Positions 8,167-16,701 of a stretch of 64,000 nt of DNA are shown piece by piece; position 1 is the first letter of the stretch, and every line of letters begins with the position of its first letter. The position numbers and the translations under genes are program-made. The notes under the pieces are model-generated. The model was given only the letters and a program-made list of their open reading frames with translations, was not told where the DNA came from and did not search any database. The stretch comes from Pseudomonadota bacterium (GTDB lineage Bacteria; Pseudomonadota; Alphaproteobacteria; Rhodospirillales; Magnetospirillaceae): contig JAJZVW010000013.1 of NCBI GenBank assembly GCA_021847015.1, forward strand, positions 39,082 through 103,081, read 5' to 3'.

Positions 8167-8508
8167 TTATTGCGGGGGCTGCCGCGGACCGAGGGTGGCG
8201 ATATAGGCGGCGACGTCGTCGATTTCCCGCCCGGACAGCGTGAACCCCCGCATCGGCTTGGCATGGGGTTTGGCGAGAAAGGCCCTGAGCTGATCGGGCG
8301 TGCGCCGCTGCGCGATCGACACGAAGCTGGGCGCGGCGTCGGTACCGGCCCCGGAGGGGGCGACGACATGGCAGCCGGCGCACCAGCGCGCGGCGATGTC
8401 GGCACCGGCTTCGGCAGAAGGCGGCACCGCACCGGCCGGCTGGGCGGCAAGCCAAATGCCCATGCCAAGGGTACTCACCGCGCCCGCCATCGCCACCAGA
8501 CCGCGCAT
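8167..8508 (-). CDS. Periplasmic monoheme cytochrome c (class I)
   Basis: A 113-aa cytochrome. A cleavable signal peptide (about residues 1-27, ending in AQPAGA) is followed by one heme c site, CAGCH (43-47). A downstream Met in KPMRGFTLS is the likely sixth heme ligand, and the C-terminal helix EIDDVAAYIATL is typical of small class I cytochromes c. It should carry electrons in the periplasm; no dedicated partner is adjacent. The start was placed at 8508 because the signal peptide begins there and AAAGGA lies about 10 nt upstream. The longer open frame upstream has no coding character. Confidence 0.85.
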   Translation of the reverse strand: MRGLVAMAGAVSTLGMGIWLAAQPAGAVPPSAEAGADIAARWCAGCHVVAPSGAGTDAAPSFVSIAQRRTPDQLRAFLAKPHAKPMRGFTLSGREIDDVAAYIATLGPRQPPQ

Positions 8509-8584
8509 GCCGCCATATCCTTTCGGGGAAGAAACCGCCGCAAAATATCGGGAAACGAACCGGGAGGAAAATGGCTTTTTTGGG

Positions 8585-8941
8585 TCATGTGGCGCAAGAG
8601 GACGTTGAAAGACCGCGCCGGTCGGACAGCAGCGGCTTATCGGCGTCACCGAAACAACGGCGGACCTCGTGATCGAGCAGGGCCACGCCGAGAGCGACGG
8701 TGCGTGCCCCCTCGCAGACGCGAAAGGCGGCGACCGCAAGCGCCTCCAATCCCGCGGCGACGGTATCGGCGTCGCCGGCCAATACCGCGTCCCGCAGGCT
8801 GGGCAGGTCGGCCAGCAGCGCCATCCCGGCGGCGGCCCGCTGAAGCCGCGCCGCCGCCAGTTCCATCTCGGCCAGACGGCGGCGCATGGGCTCCGGGACG
8901 GTCCGCCGTCCGATCGCCGCCTCGCTCCTGAGGGTGCTCAT
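8585..8941 (-). CDS. Hypothetical helical protein
   Basis: A 118-aa open frame with the high third-position GC of its neighbours. The start at 8941 is favoured by GGAGG five nt upstream; another ATG at 8956 is possible. The peptide is mostly Ala/Leu/Arg-rich helix (residues about 15-95, for example MRRRLAEMELAAARLQRAAAG) with no recognised domain, signal peptide or membrane segment. It lies 76 bp upstream of the cytochrome gene on the same strand. The last ten residues are of lower coding quality. No function is proposed. Confidence 0.5.
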   Translation of the reverse strand: MSTLRSEAAIGRRTVPEPMRRRLAEMELAAARLQRAAAGMALLADLPSLRDAVLAGDADTVAAGLEALAVAAFRVCEGARTVALGVALLDHEVRRCFGDADKPLLSDRRGLSTSSCAT

Positions 8942-9058
8942 CACCGCCTCCACCATCGCCCCCCGAGACGTGGGAAGCGTCCGGACCCCTTGTCCATTCG
9001 ACGGGCGCACGGGTAGCCCGAGGTGGGCGGACTAGGGCGATCGGCATAGGCGGGACGA

Positions 9059-10876
9059 TCAGCGGCGCCCGAACAGCCGTTCGAAGTCGGCCAGGGCCAG
9101 GCGGACGTGCGTCGGGCGGCCGTGATTGCACTGCCCCGACAGCGGCGTGGCCTCCATTTGGCGCAAGAGGGCGTTCATCTCGGCAATCGACAGGCGCCGC
9201 CCCGCGCGAACCGACCCATGGCAGGCCATGGTGGCGCAGACCGACGCCAGCCGTTCCCCAAGGACGGTGGCGGTACCCCACTCCGCCAACTCGTCGGCGA
9301 GATCGCGCACCAGCCCTTGGGCGTCGCAATCGCCCAGCAAGGCCGGCACGGCACGCACCACCACCGCGCCGGGACCGAACGGCTCGACGGCAAGCCCAAG
9401 GGCCGCCAGTTCCCCGGCCCGTTCCGCCACCCTGGCCGCGCCGGCCTCGCCGAGATCCACGACCTCGGGCAGCAGCAGGGTTTGGGACGCCACACCGCCG
9501 TCCGCCAGGGCGGCCTTCATCCGCTCGTACACCAGCCGCTCGTGGGCGGCGTGCTGATCGACGATCACCACGCCGTCCGGGGTTTCGGCGACGATGTAGG
9601 TCTCGTGGAGCTGGGCCCGCGCGGCACCCAGCGGATGATCGGCGTCGGCCGCTTCGGGCGGCGCGGCGTCGGCGGGAGCGGAGGGCGGCAGGTCGAAGCC
9701 GGGCAGCGGTTCCGACAGCCCCGGCCCCGGCGCCGGAAACGGCGCCTGCGCCCGCGCCGCCAGGCCGAGGGCCGAGGGTGACGCGTACCGGGACGTACCG
9801 GACGCCAACGGACCCGGAGCGGACCCGCGCCCCAATGGCCCGGACGCGACGATTGCGCCGGGGCTGGCGGCGCGGTGCCCGGCCCCGGCCAGGGCGTGGC
9901 GGATGGCGCCGACGATCAGACCCCGCACGAGGCCACCGTCGCGGAAACGCACCTCCGCCTTGGCGGGGTGGACGTTGACGTCCACAGCGTCGGGCGGCAC
10001 GTCCAGGAACAGAGCCACCACCGGATGGCGGTCGTGGGCGAGCACGTCCCGATAGCCGGCGCGCACCGCCCCCAGCACCAGGCGGTCCCGCACCGGCCGA
10101 TTGTTGACGAACAGATACTGGGCCGCCGCCGTGCCGCGGTTGAAGGTCGGCAGGCCGATCCAGCCGCCCAGCCGGATACCGTCGCGCTCGGCGGCGAGCG
10201 GCAGGGCATTGGCTTCGAAATCGCGGCCGATGACCGCTCCCAGCCGCGCCAGCCGGGCGGCGCCCGCCTCGCCGTTCTGCGCCGCAAGGCGGAGCACCGA
10301 ACGGCTGCCGTCGGCCAGGGAAAACGCCACCGCCGGATGGGCCATGGCCAACCGCTCGATCACGTCGATGGCCACCGACAGCTCGGCCCGCGGAGTCTTC
10401 AGGAATTTCAGCCGCGCCGGGGTGGCGTAGAACAGATCCCGCACCTCGATGCGGGTGCCGAAGGGGTGGGCGGCGGGCACGGGCTCGCTTTTGGCGCCGC
10501 CCTCGACGCTCAGGCTCCAGGCGCCGTCCCGGCCCCTGGGCCGCGACGTGACGGCAAGCCGCGCCACCGAGCCGATGGAGGGCAAGGCCTCGCCCCGGAA
10601 CCCCAAATGGCGGATATGGACGAGATCGTCGCCGTCCAGCTTCGAGGTGGCGTGGCGCTCCACCGCCAGGGACAATTCCTCGGGGGCCATGCCGCTTCCG
10701 TCGTCGGCGACGGCGATCAGCGCCTGTCCGCCCTCCACCAGCACGACGTCGACGCGGCCGGCCCCGGCATCGAGGGCGTTCTCCACCAGTTCCTTGACCA
10801 CCGACGCCGGCCGTTCGACCACTTCGCCGGCGGCGATCTGGTTGACCAGGTTGGGGGGCAAAAGGCGGATCGGCAT
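9059..10876 (-). CDS. mutL: DNA mismatch repair protein MutL
   Basis: A 605-aa mismatch-repair matchmaker. The N-terminal GHKL ATPase is clear: [23 protein letters not shown] and DDGSGM. A Pro/Ala-rich linker (about 320-400) leads to the C-terminal dimerisation domain. That domain has [12 protein letters not shown], matching the DQHA(x)2E(x)4E metal-site motif of endonuclease-type MutL, plus ACHGSVRAG and [10 protein letters not shown]. The protein is therefore predicted to nick DNA itself rather than rely on MutH. It starts 22 nt after pgi and is probably co-transcribed with it. Confidence 0.96.
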   Translation of the reverse strand: MPIRLLPPNLVNQIAAGEVVERPASVVKELVENALDAGAGRVDVVLVEGGQALIAVADDGSGMAPEELSLAVERHATSKLDGDDLVHIRHLGFRGEALPSIGSVARLAVTSRPRGRDGAWSLSVEGGAKSEPVPAAHPFGTRIEVRDLFYATPARLKFLKTPRAELSVAIDVIERLAMAHPAVAFSLADGSRSVLRLAAQNGEAGAARLARLGAVIGRDFEANALPLAAERDGIRLGGWIGLPTFNRGTAAAQYLFVNNRPVRDRLVLGAVRAGYRDVLAHDRHPVVALFLDVPPDAVDVNVHPAKAEVRFRDGGLVRGLIVGAIRHALAGAGHRAASPGAIVASGPLGRGSAPGPLASGTSRYASPSALGLAARAQAPFPAPGPGLSEPLPGFDLPPSAPADAAPPEAADADHPLGAARAQLHETYIVAETPDGVVIVDQHAAHERLVYERMKAALADGGVASQTLLLPEVVDLGEAGAARVAERAGELAALGLAVEPFGPGAVVVRAVPALLGDCDAQGLVRDLADELAEWGTATVLGERLASVCATMACHGSVRAGRRLSIAEMNALLRQMEATPLSGQCNHGRPTHVRLALADFERLFGRR

Positions 10877-10898
10877 GGCGCGCCCTTGAGACGAGCCG

Positions 10899-12542
10899 TC
10901 AGCCGGCCCGCATCTCCTTGATGGCCGCGATCAGGCCGTTGGTCGAGGAATCGTGTGTGCCGACCGGCCCCGGCGCGCTCAATTCCGGCAGAATCGCTTT
11001 GGCCAGCTGCTTGCCCAATTCGACGCCCCACTGGTCGAAGCTGTTGACGTCCCAGATCACCCCCTGGACGAACACCTTGTGCTCGTAAAGGGCGATCAGC
11101 ATCCCCAGCGTGCGGGGATCGAGACGGCGGTAGAGCAGGGTGTTGGACGGGCGGTTGCCGGAAAACACCCGGTGCGGCATCTGGCGGGCGATTTCGTCCG
11201 GCCCCATGCCGGCCTTGGCCAATTCGTCGCGAACCTCGTCGGCGGTCTTGCCGCGCATCAGCGCCTCGGCCTGGGCCAGCACGTTGGACAGCAGCATCGT
11301 ATGGTGACCGCCGATGGGATTGTGGCTCTCGGCGGCGGCGAGGAAATCGCAGGGGATCAGCTTGGTCCCCTGGTGGATGAGCTGATAGAAGGCGTGCTGG
11401 CCGTTGGTTCCCGCCTCGCCGAACACGATCGGCCCGGTCTGCCAGGCCACCGGGCTGCCGTCGCGGGCCACGCCCTTGCCGTTGGATTCCATGTCCAATT
11501 GCTGGAGATAGGCCGGCAGCCGGTGCAGGTGCTGGTCGTAGGGCAGCACGGCATAGGCCTGGCTGCCGAGGAAATTGTTGTACCAGATTCCGAGCAGGCC
11601 CAGCACCACCGGCATGTTGCGCTCCAGCGGCGCGGTGCGGAAGTGTTCGTCCATGGCATGGGCGCCGTCGAGCAGCTCCTCGAACCGCTCGAAGCCGATG
11701 GCCACGGCGATGGACAGCCCGATGGCCGACCACAGGGAATAGCGCCCGCCCACCCAGTCCCAGAATTCGAACATGTTGGCGGTGTCGATGCCGAAGGCCG
11801 CCACCGCCGGCGCGTTGGTGGACAGGGCGACGAAATGCCGCGCCACCGCCGCCGCGCCGAGGCGCCCCACCAGCCAGGCCCGCGCGGTGGTGGCGTTGGC
11901 GATGGTCTCCTGGGTGGTGAAGGTCTTGGAGGCGACGATGAACAGCGTCGTCTCGGGGTCGCAGAGCTTGAGCGTTTCGGCGATGTGAGTGCCGTCGACG
12001 TTGGAGACGAAGCGGACGTTGAGGCCCGGCTTGGCGTAAGGCTTGAGCCCCTCGGTGACCATCGCCGGGCCGAGGTCGGAGCCGCCGATGCCGATGTTGA
12101 CGACGTCGCGGACCGGCTTGCCGGTCGCCCCCGTCCACGCCCCCGACCGCACCTTTTCGGAAAAGTCCCGCATCTTCGCCAGCACGGCCTCGACGTCCGG
12201 CATCACGTCCCGCCCATCGACCAGGATGGGGCGGTCGGCGCGGTTGCGGAGCGCCACGTGAAGAACGGCGCGGTGTTCGGTGGCATTGACCTCGGCGCCC
12301 GCGAACATGCGCTCGCGCCAGGCTTCGACCCCGGCCTCGCGGGCGAGATCGGCCAGCAGGCCCATGGTCTGGTGCAGGACGCGGTTCTTCGAGTAGTCGA
12401 GAAGAAGGTCTCCCACCGTCAGGGAAAACGCCCGGAAGCGGCCGGGATCGCGGGCGAACAGATCGCGCATGTGCTCGTTTTCGATCGCCCGCGCATGCGC
12501 CTCCAGCGCATGCCATGCCGGCAATTGGGTCGGATGAACCAC
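10899..12542 (-). CDS. pgi: Glucose-6-phosphate isomerase
   Basis: A 547-aa enzyme interconverting glucose 6-phosphate and fructose 6-phosphate in the cytosol. Recognisable segments are [16 protein letters not shown], the sugar-phosphate site [23 protein letters not shown], and DMESNGKG. Length is normal for the bacterial long form. The start is GTG at 12540-12542, supported by GGAGAGG four nt upstream. mutL follows closely. The intergenic region shared with the divergent nickel transporter shows no recognised operator. Confidence 0.97.
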   Translation of the reverse strand: MVHPTQLPAWHALEAHARAIENEHMRDLFARDPGRFRAFSLTVGDLLLDYSKNRVLHQTMGLLADLAREAGVEAWRERMFAGAEVNATEHRAVLHVALRNRADRPILVDGRDVMPDVEAVLAKMRDFSEKVRSGAWTGATGKPVRDVVNIGIGGSDLGPAMVTEGLKPYAKPGLNVRFVSNVDGTHIAETLKLCDPETTLFIVASKTFTTQETIANATTARAWLVGRLGAAAVARHFVALSTNAPAVAAFGIDTANMFEFWDWVGGRYSLWSAIGLSIAVAIGFERFEELLDGAHAMDEHFRTAPLERNMPVVLGLLGIWYNNFLGSQAYAVLPYDQHLHRLPAYLQQLDMESNGKGVARDGSPVAWQTGPIVFGEAGTNGQHAFYQLIHQGTKLIPCDFLAAAESHNPIGGHHTMLLSNVLAQAEALMRGKTADEVRDELAKAGMGPDEIARQMPHRVFSGNRPSNTLLYRRLDPRTLGMLIALYEHKVFVQGVIWDVNSFDQWGVELGKQLAKAILPELSAPGPVGTHDSSTNGLIAAIKEMRAG

Positions 12543-12701
12543 GAAGCCTCTCCACTCGGTTGGACCGCGGCGATCCTAACAGACCCCCGGCCGACCGGCC
12601 ATCCCCCGGCGGGGTTCGCGCAATTCCGGATGCCGGCCGGCGCCGGAATGAGTATGCTGACCCGGGCGTACGCCCGACACCGATGCGGAGGACTACCGGC
12701 G

Positions 12702-13721
12702 ATGCTGTCCGCCATCTTCGATGACGCCGCCGGCAGCCCCAAGCGCAAGGTGATAGGTGTCGGCGCCGGCCTGGCGGGCGCCAATCTGCTGGCCTGGGCC
12801 TGGGCGCTGATCGCCTTCCACGACCGCCCGCTGTTGCTGGGCCCGGCAATGCTCGCCTACGGCTTCGGCCTGCGCCACGCGGTCGATGCCGACCACATCG
12901 CCGCCATCGACAACGTCACCCGCAAATTGATGGCGGAGGGAAAGCGCCCGGTCTCGGTCGGGCTGTTCTTCTCCCTCGGCCATTCCACGGTGGTGTTCGC
13001 CCTCTCGGCGCTGGTGGCGGCCACCACCAGCGCGCTGGAAGGCCGGTTCGGCGCCTTCAAGGCGGTGGGCGGGCTGATCGGCACGGGCGTGTCGGTAATC
13101 TTCCTGTTCGCCATCGCCGCCGCCAACGCCACCATCCTGGCTGCCACCTGGCGCAGCCTGCGCGCGGCGCGGCGCGGCGACGCGGTGGCGGAGGCCGACG
13201 CCCCGCTGGCCGGGGGCCTGCTGGGCCGGCTGTTCGCCCGTCTGTTCCGGCTGGTCCGGCGGAGCGGACACATGTACCCGCTCGGGCTTCTGTTCGGCCT
13301 GGGATTCGACACGGCGACCGAGATCGGCCTGCTCGGCACCGCGGCGCTGGGGGCGTCGAGCGGGCTGTCGCCGTGGACGATCCTGGTCTTCCCCGCCCTG
13401 TTCTCGGCCGGCATGGCGCTTGTGGACACCGCCGACGGCATCCTCATGCTGGGCGCCTACGGCTGGGCCTGCGTCGATCCATCCCGCAAGCTCGCCTACA
13501 ATCTCGGCATCACCGCCGTGTCGGTGCTGGTGGCGGTGGCGGTGGGCGGCGTCGAGGCGCTCGGCCTGCTCGCCGGCCGGTTCGGCCTGGACGGGGGCTT
13601 CTGGCGGGCGATCGGAACGGTGAATGGCGAGCTGGGCACTGTCGGCTACGCCATCGTCGCCCTGTTCGCCCTCGCCTGGCTGGCGTCGCTGGCGCTGTTC
13701 CGGTTCGGCCGCAAGGCCTGA
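12702..13721 (+). CDS. Nickel/cobalt transporter, NiCoT (HoxN/HupN/NixA) family
   Basis: A 339-aa inner-membrane permease with about eight hydrophobic segments. The NiCoT signature HAVDADHIAAIDN (HX4DH metal motif) lies near residues 52-64, and the second signature LGFDTATE is near residue 200. These transporters supply Ni2+ (for hydrogenase or urease) or Co2+. No cobalamin riboswitch is seen in the 159-bp upstream region, which slightly favours nickel, but specificity cannot be read from sequence. The ATG at 12702 follows GCGGAGGA; an in-frame upstream ATG would add a non-hydrophobic extension. Confidence 0.9.
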   Translation: MLSAIFDDAAGSPKRKVIGVGAGLAGANLLAWAWALIAFHDRPLLLGPAMLAYGFGLRHAVDADHIAAIDNVTRKLMAEGKRPVSVGLFFSLGHSTVVFALSALVAATTSALEGRFGAFKAVGGLIGTGVSVIFLFAIAAANATILAATWRSLRAARRGDAVAEADAPLAGGLLGRLFARLFRLVRRSGHMYPLGLLFGLGFDTATEIGLLGTAALGASSGLSPWTILVFPALFSAGMALVDTADGILMLGAYGWACVDPSRKLAYNLGITAVSVLVAVAVGGVEALGLLAGRFGLDGGFWRAIGTVNGELGTVGYAIVALFALAWLASLALFRFGRKA

Positions 13722-13724
13722 CCC

Positions 13725-14318
13725 TCAGAACGTCCGCCGCGCCCGGACGGCGGCGCTGATGGTGCCGTCGTCGAGATGGTCCAATTCGCCGCCCACCGGC
13801 ACCCCATGGGCCAGCCCGGACACGCGGACGCCGCAATCGGCGAGGCGGTCGGCGATGTAATGGGCGGTGGTCTGCCCCTCGACGGTGGCGGGGGTGGCGA
13901 GGATCACCTCCCCCACCCCGGGATCGCGGGCGCGGTCCAGCAGCCGGCCGACGCCCAGTTCCTCGGGCCCCACGCCGTCCAGGGCCGACAGCAGCCCGCC
14001 CAGCACGTGATAGCGGCCGCGGAAGCTGCCCGACCGTTCCATGGCCCACAGCGAGGCCACGTCCTCGACCACGCAGATCGCCGCCTCCTCGCGCCCCGGG
14101 TCGGCGCAGATCGCGCAAGGATCGACGGAATCGAAATTGCCGCAGATCGCGCAGGTCTTGACCTTGTCGGCGGCGTCGGCGATGGCCTGCGCCAGGGGCG
14201 CCATCAGGGTGTCGCGCTTCTCGATCAGGCGCAAGGCGGCGCGCCGCGCCGAGCGCGGGCCCAGGCCCGGCAGCCGCGCCAGAAGGTGGATGAGGCGGTC
14301 GATCTCGGGTCCGGTCAT
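13725..14318 (-). CDS. recR: Recombination protein RecR
   Basis: A 197-aa protein of the RecFOR recombination-repair pathway. The N-terminal helix-hairpin-helix ([16 protein letters not shown], about 16-31) precedes a C4 zinc motif (Cys56, 59, 68, 71 in [16 protein letters not shown]). The Toprim domain ([15 protein letters not shown] through [11 protein letters not shown]) and the C-terminal Walker-B-like region follow. It is the last gene of the conserved dnaX-ybaB-recR set, but is separated from ybaB by a repeat-bearing 174-bp gap. Confidence 0.96.
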   Translation of the reverse strand: MTGPEIDRLIHLLARLPGLGPRSARRAALRLIEKRDTLMAPLAQAIADAADKVKTCAICGNFDSVDPCAICADPGREEAAICVVEDVASLWAMERSGSFRGRYHVLGGLLSALDGVGPEELGVGRLLDRARDPGVGEVILATPATVEGQTTAHYIADRLADCGVRVSGLAHGVPVGGELDHLDDGTISAAVRARRTF

Positions 14319-14350
14319 CGTCCTCTCAGAACGGCGAATGCGCTGTCGAC

Positions 14351-14469
14351 GTCATCCCGACCGAGCGCAAGCGAGCGGAGGGATCCTTCACCCGGCGGCG
14401 GCACCCGATAGGAACCGTGGCGCAGAACACGCCTTGCGTGAAAGATCCTTCGCTGGCGCTCAGGATGAC
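14351..14469. repeat. Palindromic repeat, core type (between ybaB and recR)
   Basis: GTCATCC (14351-14357) and GGATGAC (14463-14469) bracket an imperfect palindrome containing GGATCCTTCAC and GTGAAAGATCC. It shares these parts with the internal core of the 144-bp elements at 28867, 60457 and 61508, but lacks their outer CAGCGGTTCTC ends. It lies inside a presumed operon. Confidence 0.6.
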
Positions 14470-14492
14470 GACGGAAACACCCATGGCGAAAC

Positions 14493-14816
14493 TCAGAACG
14501 GCATCTTGAACCCGGCGGGCAGGTTGAGCCCGCCGGTCAGCTTGGACATCTCCTCCTGCATGGAGGCTTCGACCTTGGCCTTGGCGTCGTTGAAGGCGGC
14601 GAGCAGCAGATCCTCCAGCACCTCGACGTCCTCGGGATCGACCAGCGACTTGTCGATCTTGACCTTCTTCATCTCGAACTTGCCGTTGATGGTGACCTGC
14701 ACCATGCCGCCGGCCGACGCGCCGGACACGTCCATCTCGGCCAGACGGGCCTGCATCTCGCCCATCTTGGCCTGCATCTGCTGGGCCTGCTTCATCAGGT
14801 TGCCAAGATTCTTCAT
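14493..14816 (-). CDS. ybaB: Nucleoid-associated protein YbaB/EbfC
   Basis: A 107-aa small DNA-binding protein, dimeric in its family. The N-terminal helix (MKNLGNLMKQAQQMQAKMGEM) and the VQVTINGKFEMKKVKID core are typical. Its ATG overlaps the dnaX stop (ATGA), so translation is coupled. The position between dnaX and recR is nearly universal in Proteobacteria. Confidence 0.95.
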   Translation of the reverse strand: MKNLGNLMKQAQQMQAKMGEMQARLAEMDVSGASAGGMVQVTINGKFEMKKVKIDKSLVDPEDVEVLEDLLLAAFNDAKAKVEASMQEEMSKLTGGLNLPAGFKMPF

Positions 14817-16636
14817 GGTTCCTCTTCTCCGGGCATGAGGTCGGTGTCGGTGAAGGCGGCCGCGCCGTCATCGGGTCCGTCGCCGGCCACGTCCCGCACG
14901 GCTTCGATTCCCGCGCCGGGAAAGGCGGCCAGCACCGCCCGCACCAGCGGGTGGTTGGCGGCGTCCTCGCGTCGGCGGTTTTCGGCCGCCGCCTCCTCCT
15001 CGGCCAGGGTCGGCCGGGCGGGATCGACGGTGTTCACCACCACGGTCCATCGGCGGCCGGTCCATTCGTCCAGCAAACGCGCGAGCTTGGCGGGCAGGTC
15101 GTGGTGCCGGCCCGAATCGGCGAGCCGCAACTCGATGCGGCCGGCCGCGAACCGGACCAGACGGACGTCGCGCTTGAGCGCGGTGGCAAGAATGCCCTCG
15201 CGCTTCTCGGCGCACAGGGCCACCACCTCGGCGAACCCGGCGGGCATCGGCGGCAACGCCGCCGGCGCCGCCATCGCTTCTGGCGCGGGCGCCAGCTTCA
15301 GCGCCGCCGTAGGTCCCCCCGCGCCCGGCGGCGTCGCCGCCAGACCGTTTGAAGCGGGCGCCTGCGCGCCCGATGGCGATTCGGCCACCCGCTGGGCGGC
15401 GGTCGGCGCCAGGCTTCCGGTGCCGCCGCCGGACAGGCCTGCGCCGGGACCCAGCCCGCGCGGCGCGGGCGGCTGGGAGCGGAGCTGTTCGACGGCCTCG
15501 GCCGGGGTGGGAAGGTCGGCGGCGTAGGCCAGGCGTACCACCGCCATTTCCGCCGCCTGCAACGGGTTGGATGCCGAGCGCGTTTCCGCCAGGCCCTTGA
15601 GCAGCATCTGCCAGGCGCGGCTCAACTGGGCCATGGACAGGGCGGCGGCCAGTTGCGCGCCCTTGACCCGCTCGGTCTCGGAGGCGGTGGCGGAATCGGC
15701 GGCGTCGGGCGTGACCTTGAGGCGGGTGAGCCAGTGGGTCAGCTCCAGCATGTCCTGCAACACCACCGCCGGGTCGGCGCCCAGCGCGTATTGCTCGCCC
15801 ATCTGGTCCAAGGCCGGGGCGATGGCCCCTTTCATCACCGCCTCGAACAGGTCGAACACCCGCGCACGGTCGGCCAGGCCCAGCATGTCGCGCACCTGGG
15901 CCTCGGTGACCAGCCCGGCGCCGTGGCTGATGGCCTGGTCCAGAAGCGACAGGCCGTCGCGCACCGAGCCGTCGGCGGCCCGCGCGACCAGGCGCAGCGC
16001 CCCCGGCTCGATGGTGGCCTGCTCCTTCCCGGCGATGGCGGCGAAATGCCCGGCCAGCACCTCCATGTCCACCCGCCGCAAGTCGAAGCGCTGGCAGCGG
16101 GACAGCACGGTCACCGGGATTTTGCGGATCTCGGTGGTGGCGAAGATGAACTTCACGTGCTCGGGCGGTTCCTCCAGCGTCTTCAGCAGCGCGTTGAACG
16201 CCGCCGTGGACAGCATGTGGACCTCGTCGATGATGTAGACCTTGAAGCGGGCGCTGGCGGGCCGGTAGCGCACGCCCTCGATGATCTCGCGGATGTCGTT
16301 GACGCCGGTGCGGCTGGCGGCGTCCATTTCCAGGATGTCCACATGCCGGTCCTCGGCGATGGCCCGGCAATGCTCGCAGATTCCGCAAGGGTCGATGGTG
16401 GGCCCGCCGGTGCCGTCGGCGCCGACGCAGTTGAGCGCGCGGGCGATGATGCGGGCGGTGGTGGTCTTGCCCACCCCGCGCACCCCGGTCAGCACGAAGG
16501 CGTGCGCCAGCCGTCCGGACTGGATGGCGTTGGTCAGCGTGCGCACCATCGCCTCCTGCCCGATCAGGCCGGCGAAATCGGTGGGCCGGTACTTGCGGGC
16601 GAGGACGCGGTACGGAGCGGGGGCGCTTTCGGTCAT
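14813..16636 (-). CDS. dnaX: DNA polymerase III subunit gamma/tau
   Basis: A 607-aa clamp-loader ATPase. After VLARKYRPTDFAGLIGQE come Walker A (GVRGVGKTTTARI), a zinc-binding cysteine set (CGICEHC preceded by a further Cys), Walker B (IIDEVHML) and sensor motifs. A Pro/Ala-rich region (about 385-470) precedes the tau-specific C-terminal domain, which contacts the polymerase and helicase. The ATG at 16636 begins the conserved part; the longer frame upstream overlaps the neighbouring gene's territory. No slippery A-run of the E. coli type was seen, so whether gamma is made is unclear. Confidence 0.95.
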   Translation of the reverse strand: MTESAPAPYRVLARKYRPTDFAGLIGQEAMVRTLTNAIQSGRLAHAFVLTGVRGVGKTTTARIIARALNCVGADGTGGPTIDPCGICEHCRAIAEDRHVDILEMDAASRTGVNDIREIIEGVRYRPASARFKVYIIDEVHMLSTAAFNALLKTLEEPPEHVKFIFATTEIRKIPVTVLSRCQRFDLRRVDMEVLAGHFAAIAGKEQATIEPGALRLVARAADGSVRDGLSLLDQAISHGAGLVTEAQVRDMLGLADRARVFDLFEAVMKGAIAPALDQMGEQYALGADPAVVLQDMLELTHWLTRLKVTPDAADSATASETERVKGAQLAAALSMAQLSRAWQMLLKGLAETRSASNPLQAAEMAVVRLAYAADLPTPAEAVEQLRSQPPAPRGLGPGAGLSGGGTGSLAPTAAQRVAESPSGAQAPASNGLAATPPGAGGPTAALKLAPAPEAMAAPAALPPMPAGFAEVVALCAEKREGILATALKRDVRLVRFAAGRIELRLADSGRHHDLPAKLARLLDEWTGRRWTVVVNTVDPARPTLAEEEAAAENRRREDAANHPLVRAVLAAFPGAGIEAVRDVAGDGPDDGAAAFTDTDLMPGEEEP

Positions 16637-16701
16637 GGGTGGCAGGATATCGCGGCGGCGGGACCGTGGAAAGCGCGCACCGGTAGCGAAATCGCCGCGG
16701 C

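Noticed and set aside
10953..12701. Plus-strand frame opposite pgi joined to the nickel transporter
   Set aside because: Only the part from 12702 has transporter sequence and a ribosome site; the upstream part is the pgi antisense.
12543..12701. Cobalamin or NiCo riboswitch before the NiCoT transporter
   Set aside because: No recognisable B12-box or NiCo four-way junction pattern; only GC-rich sequence.
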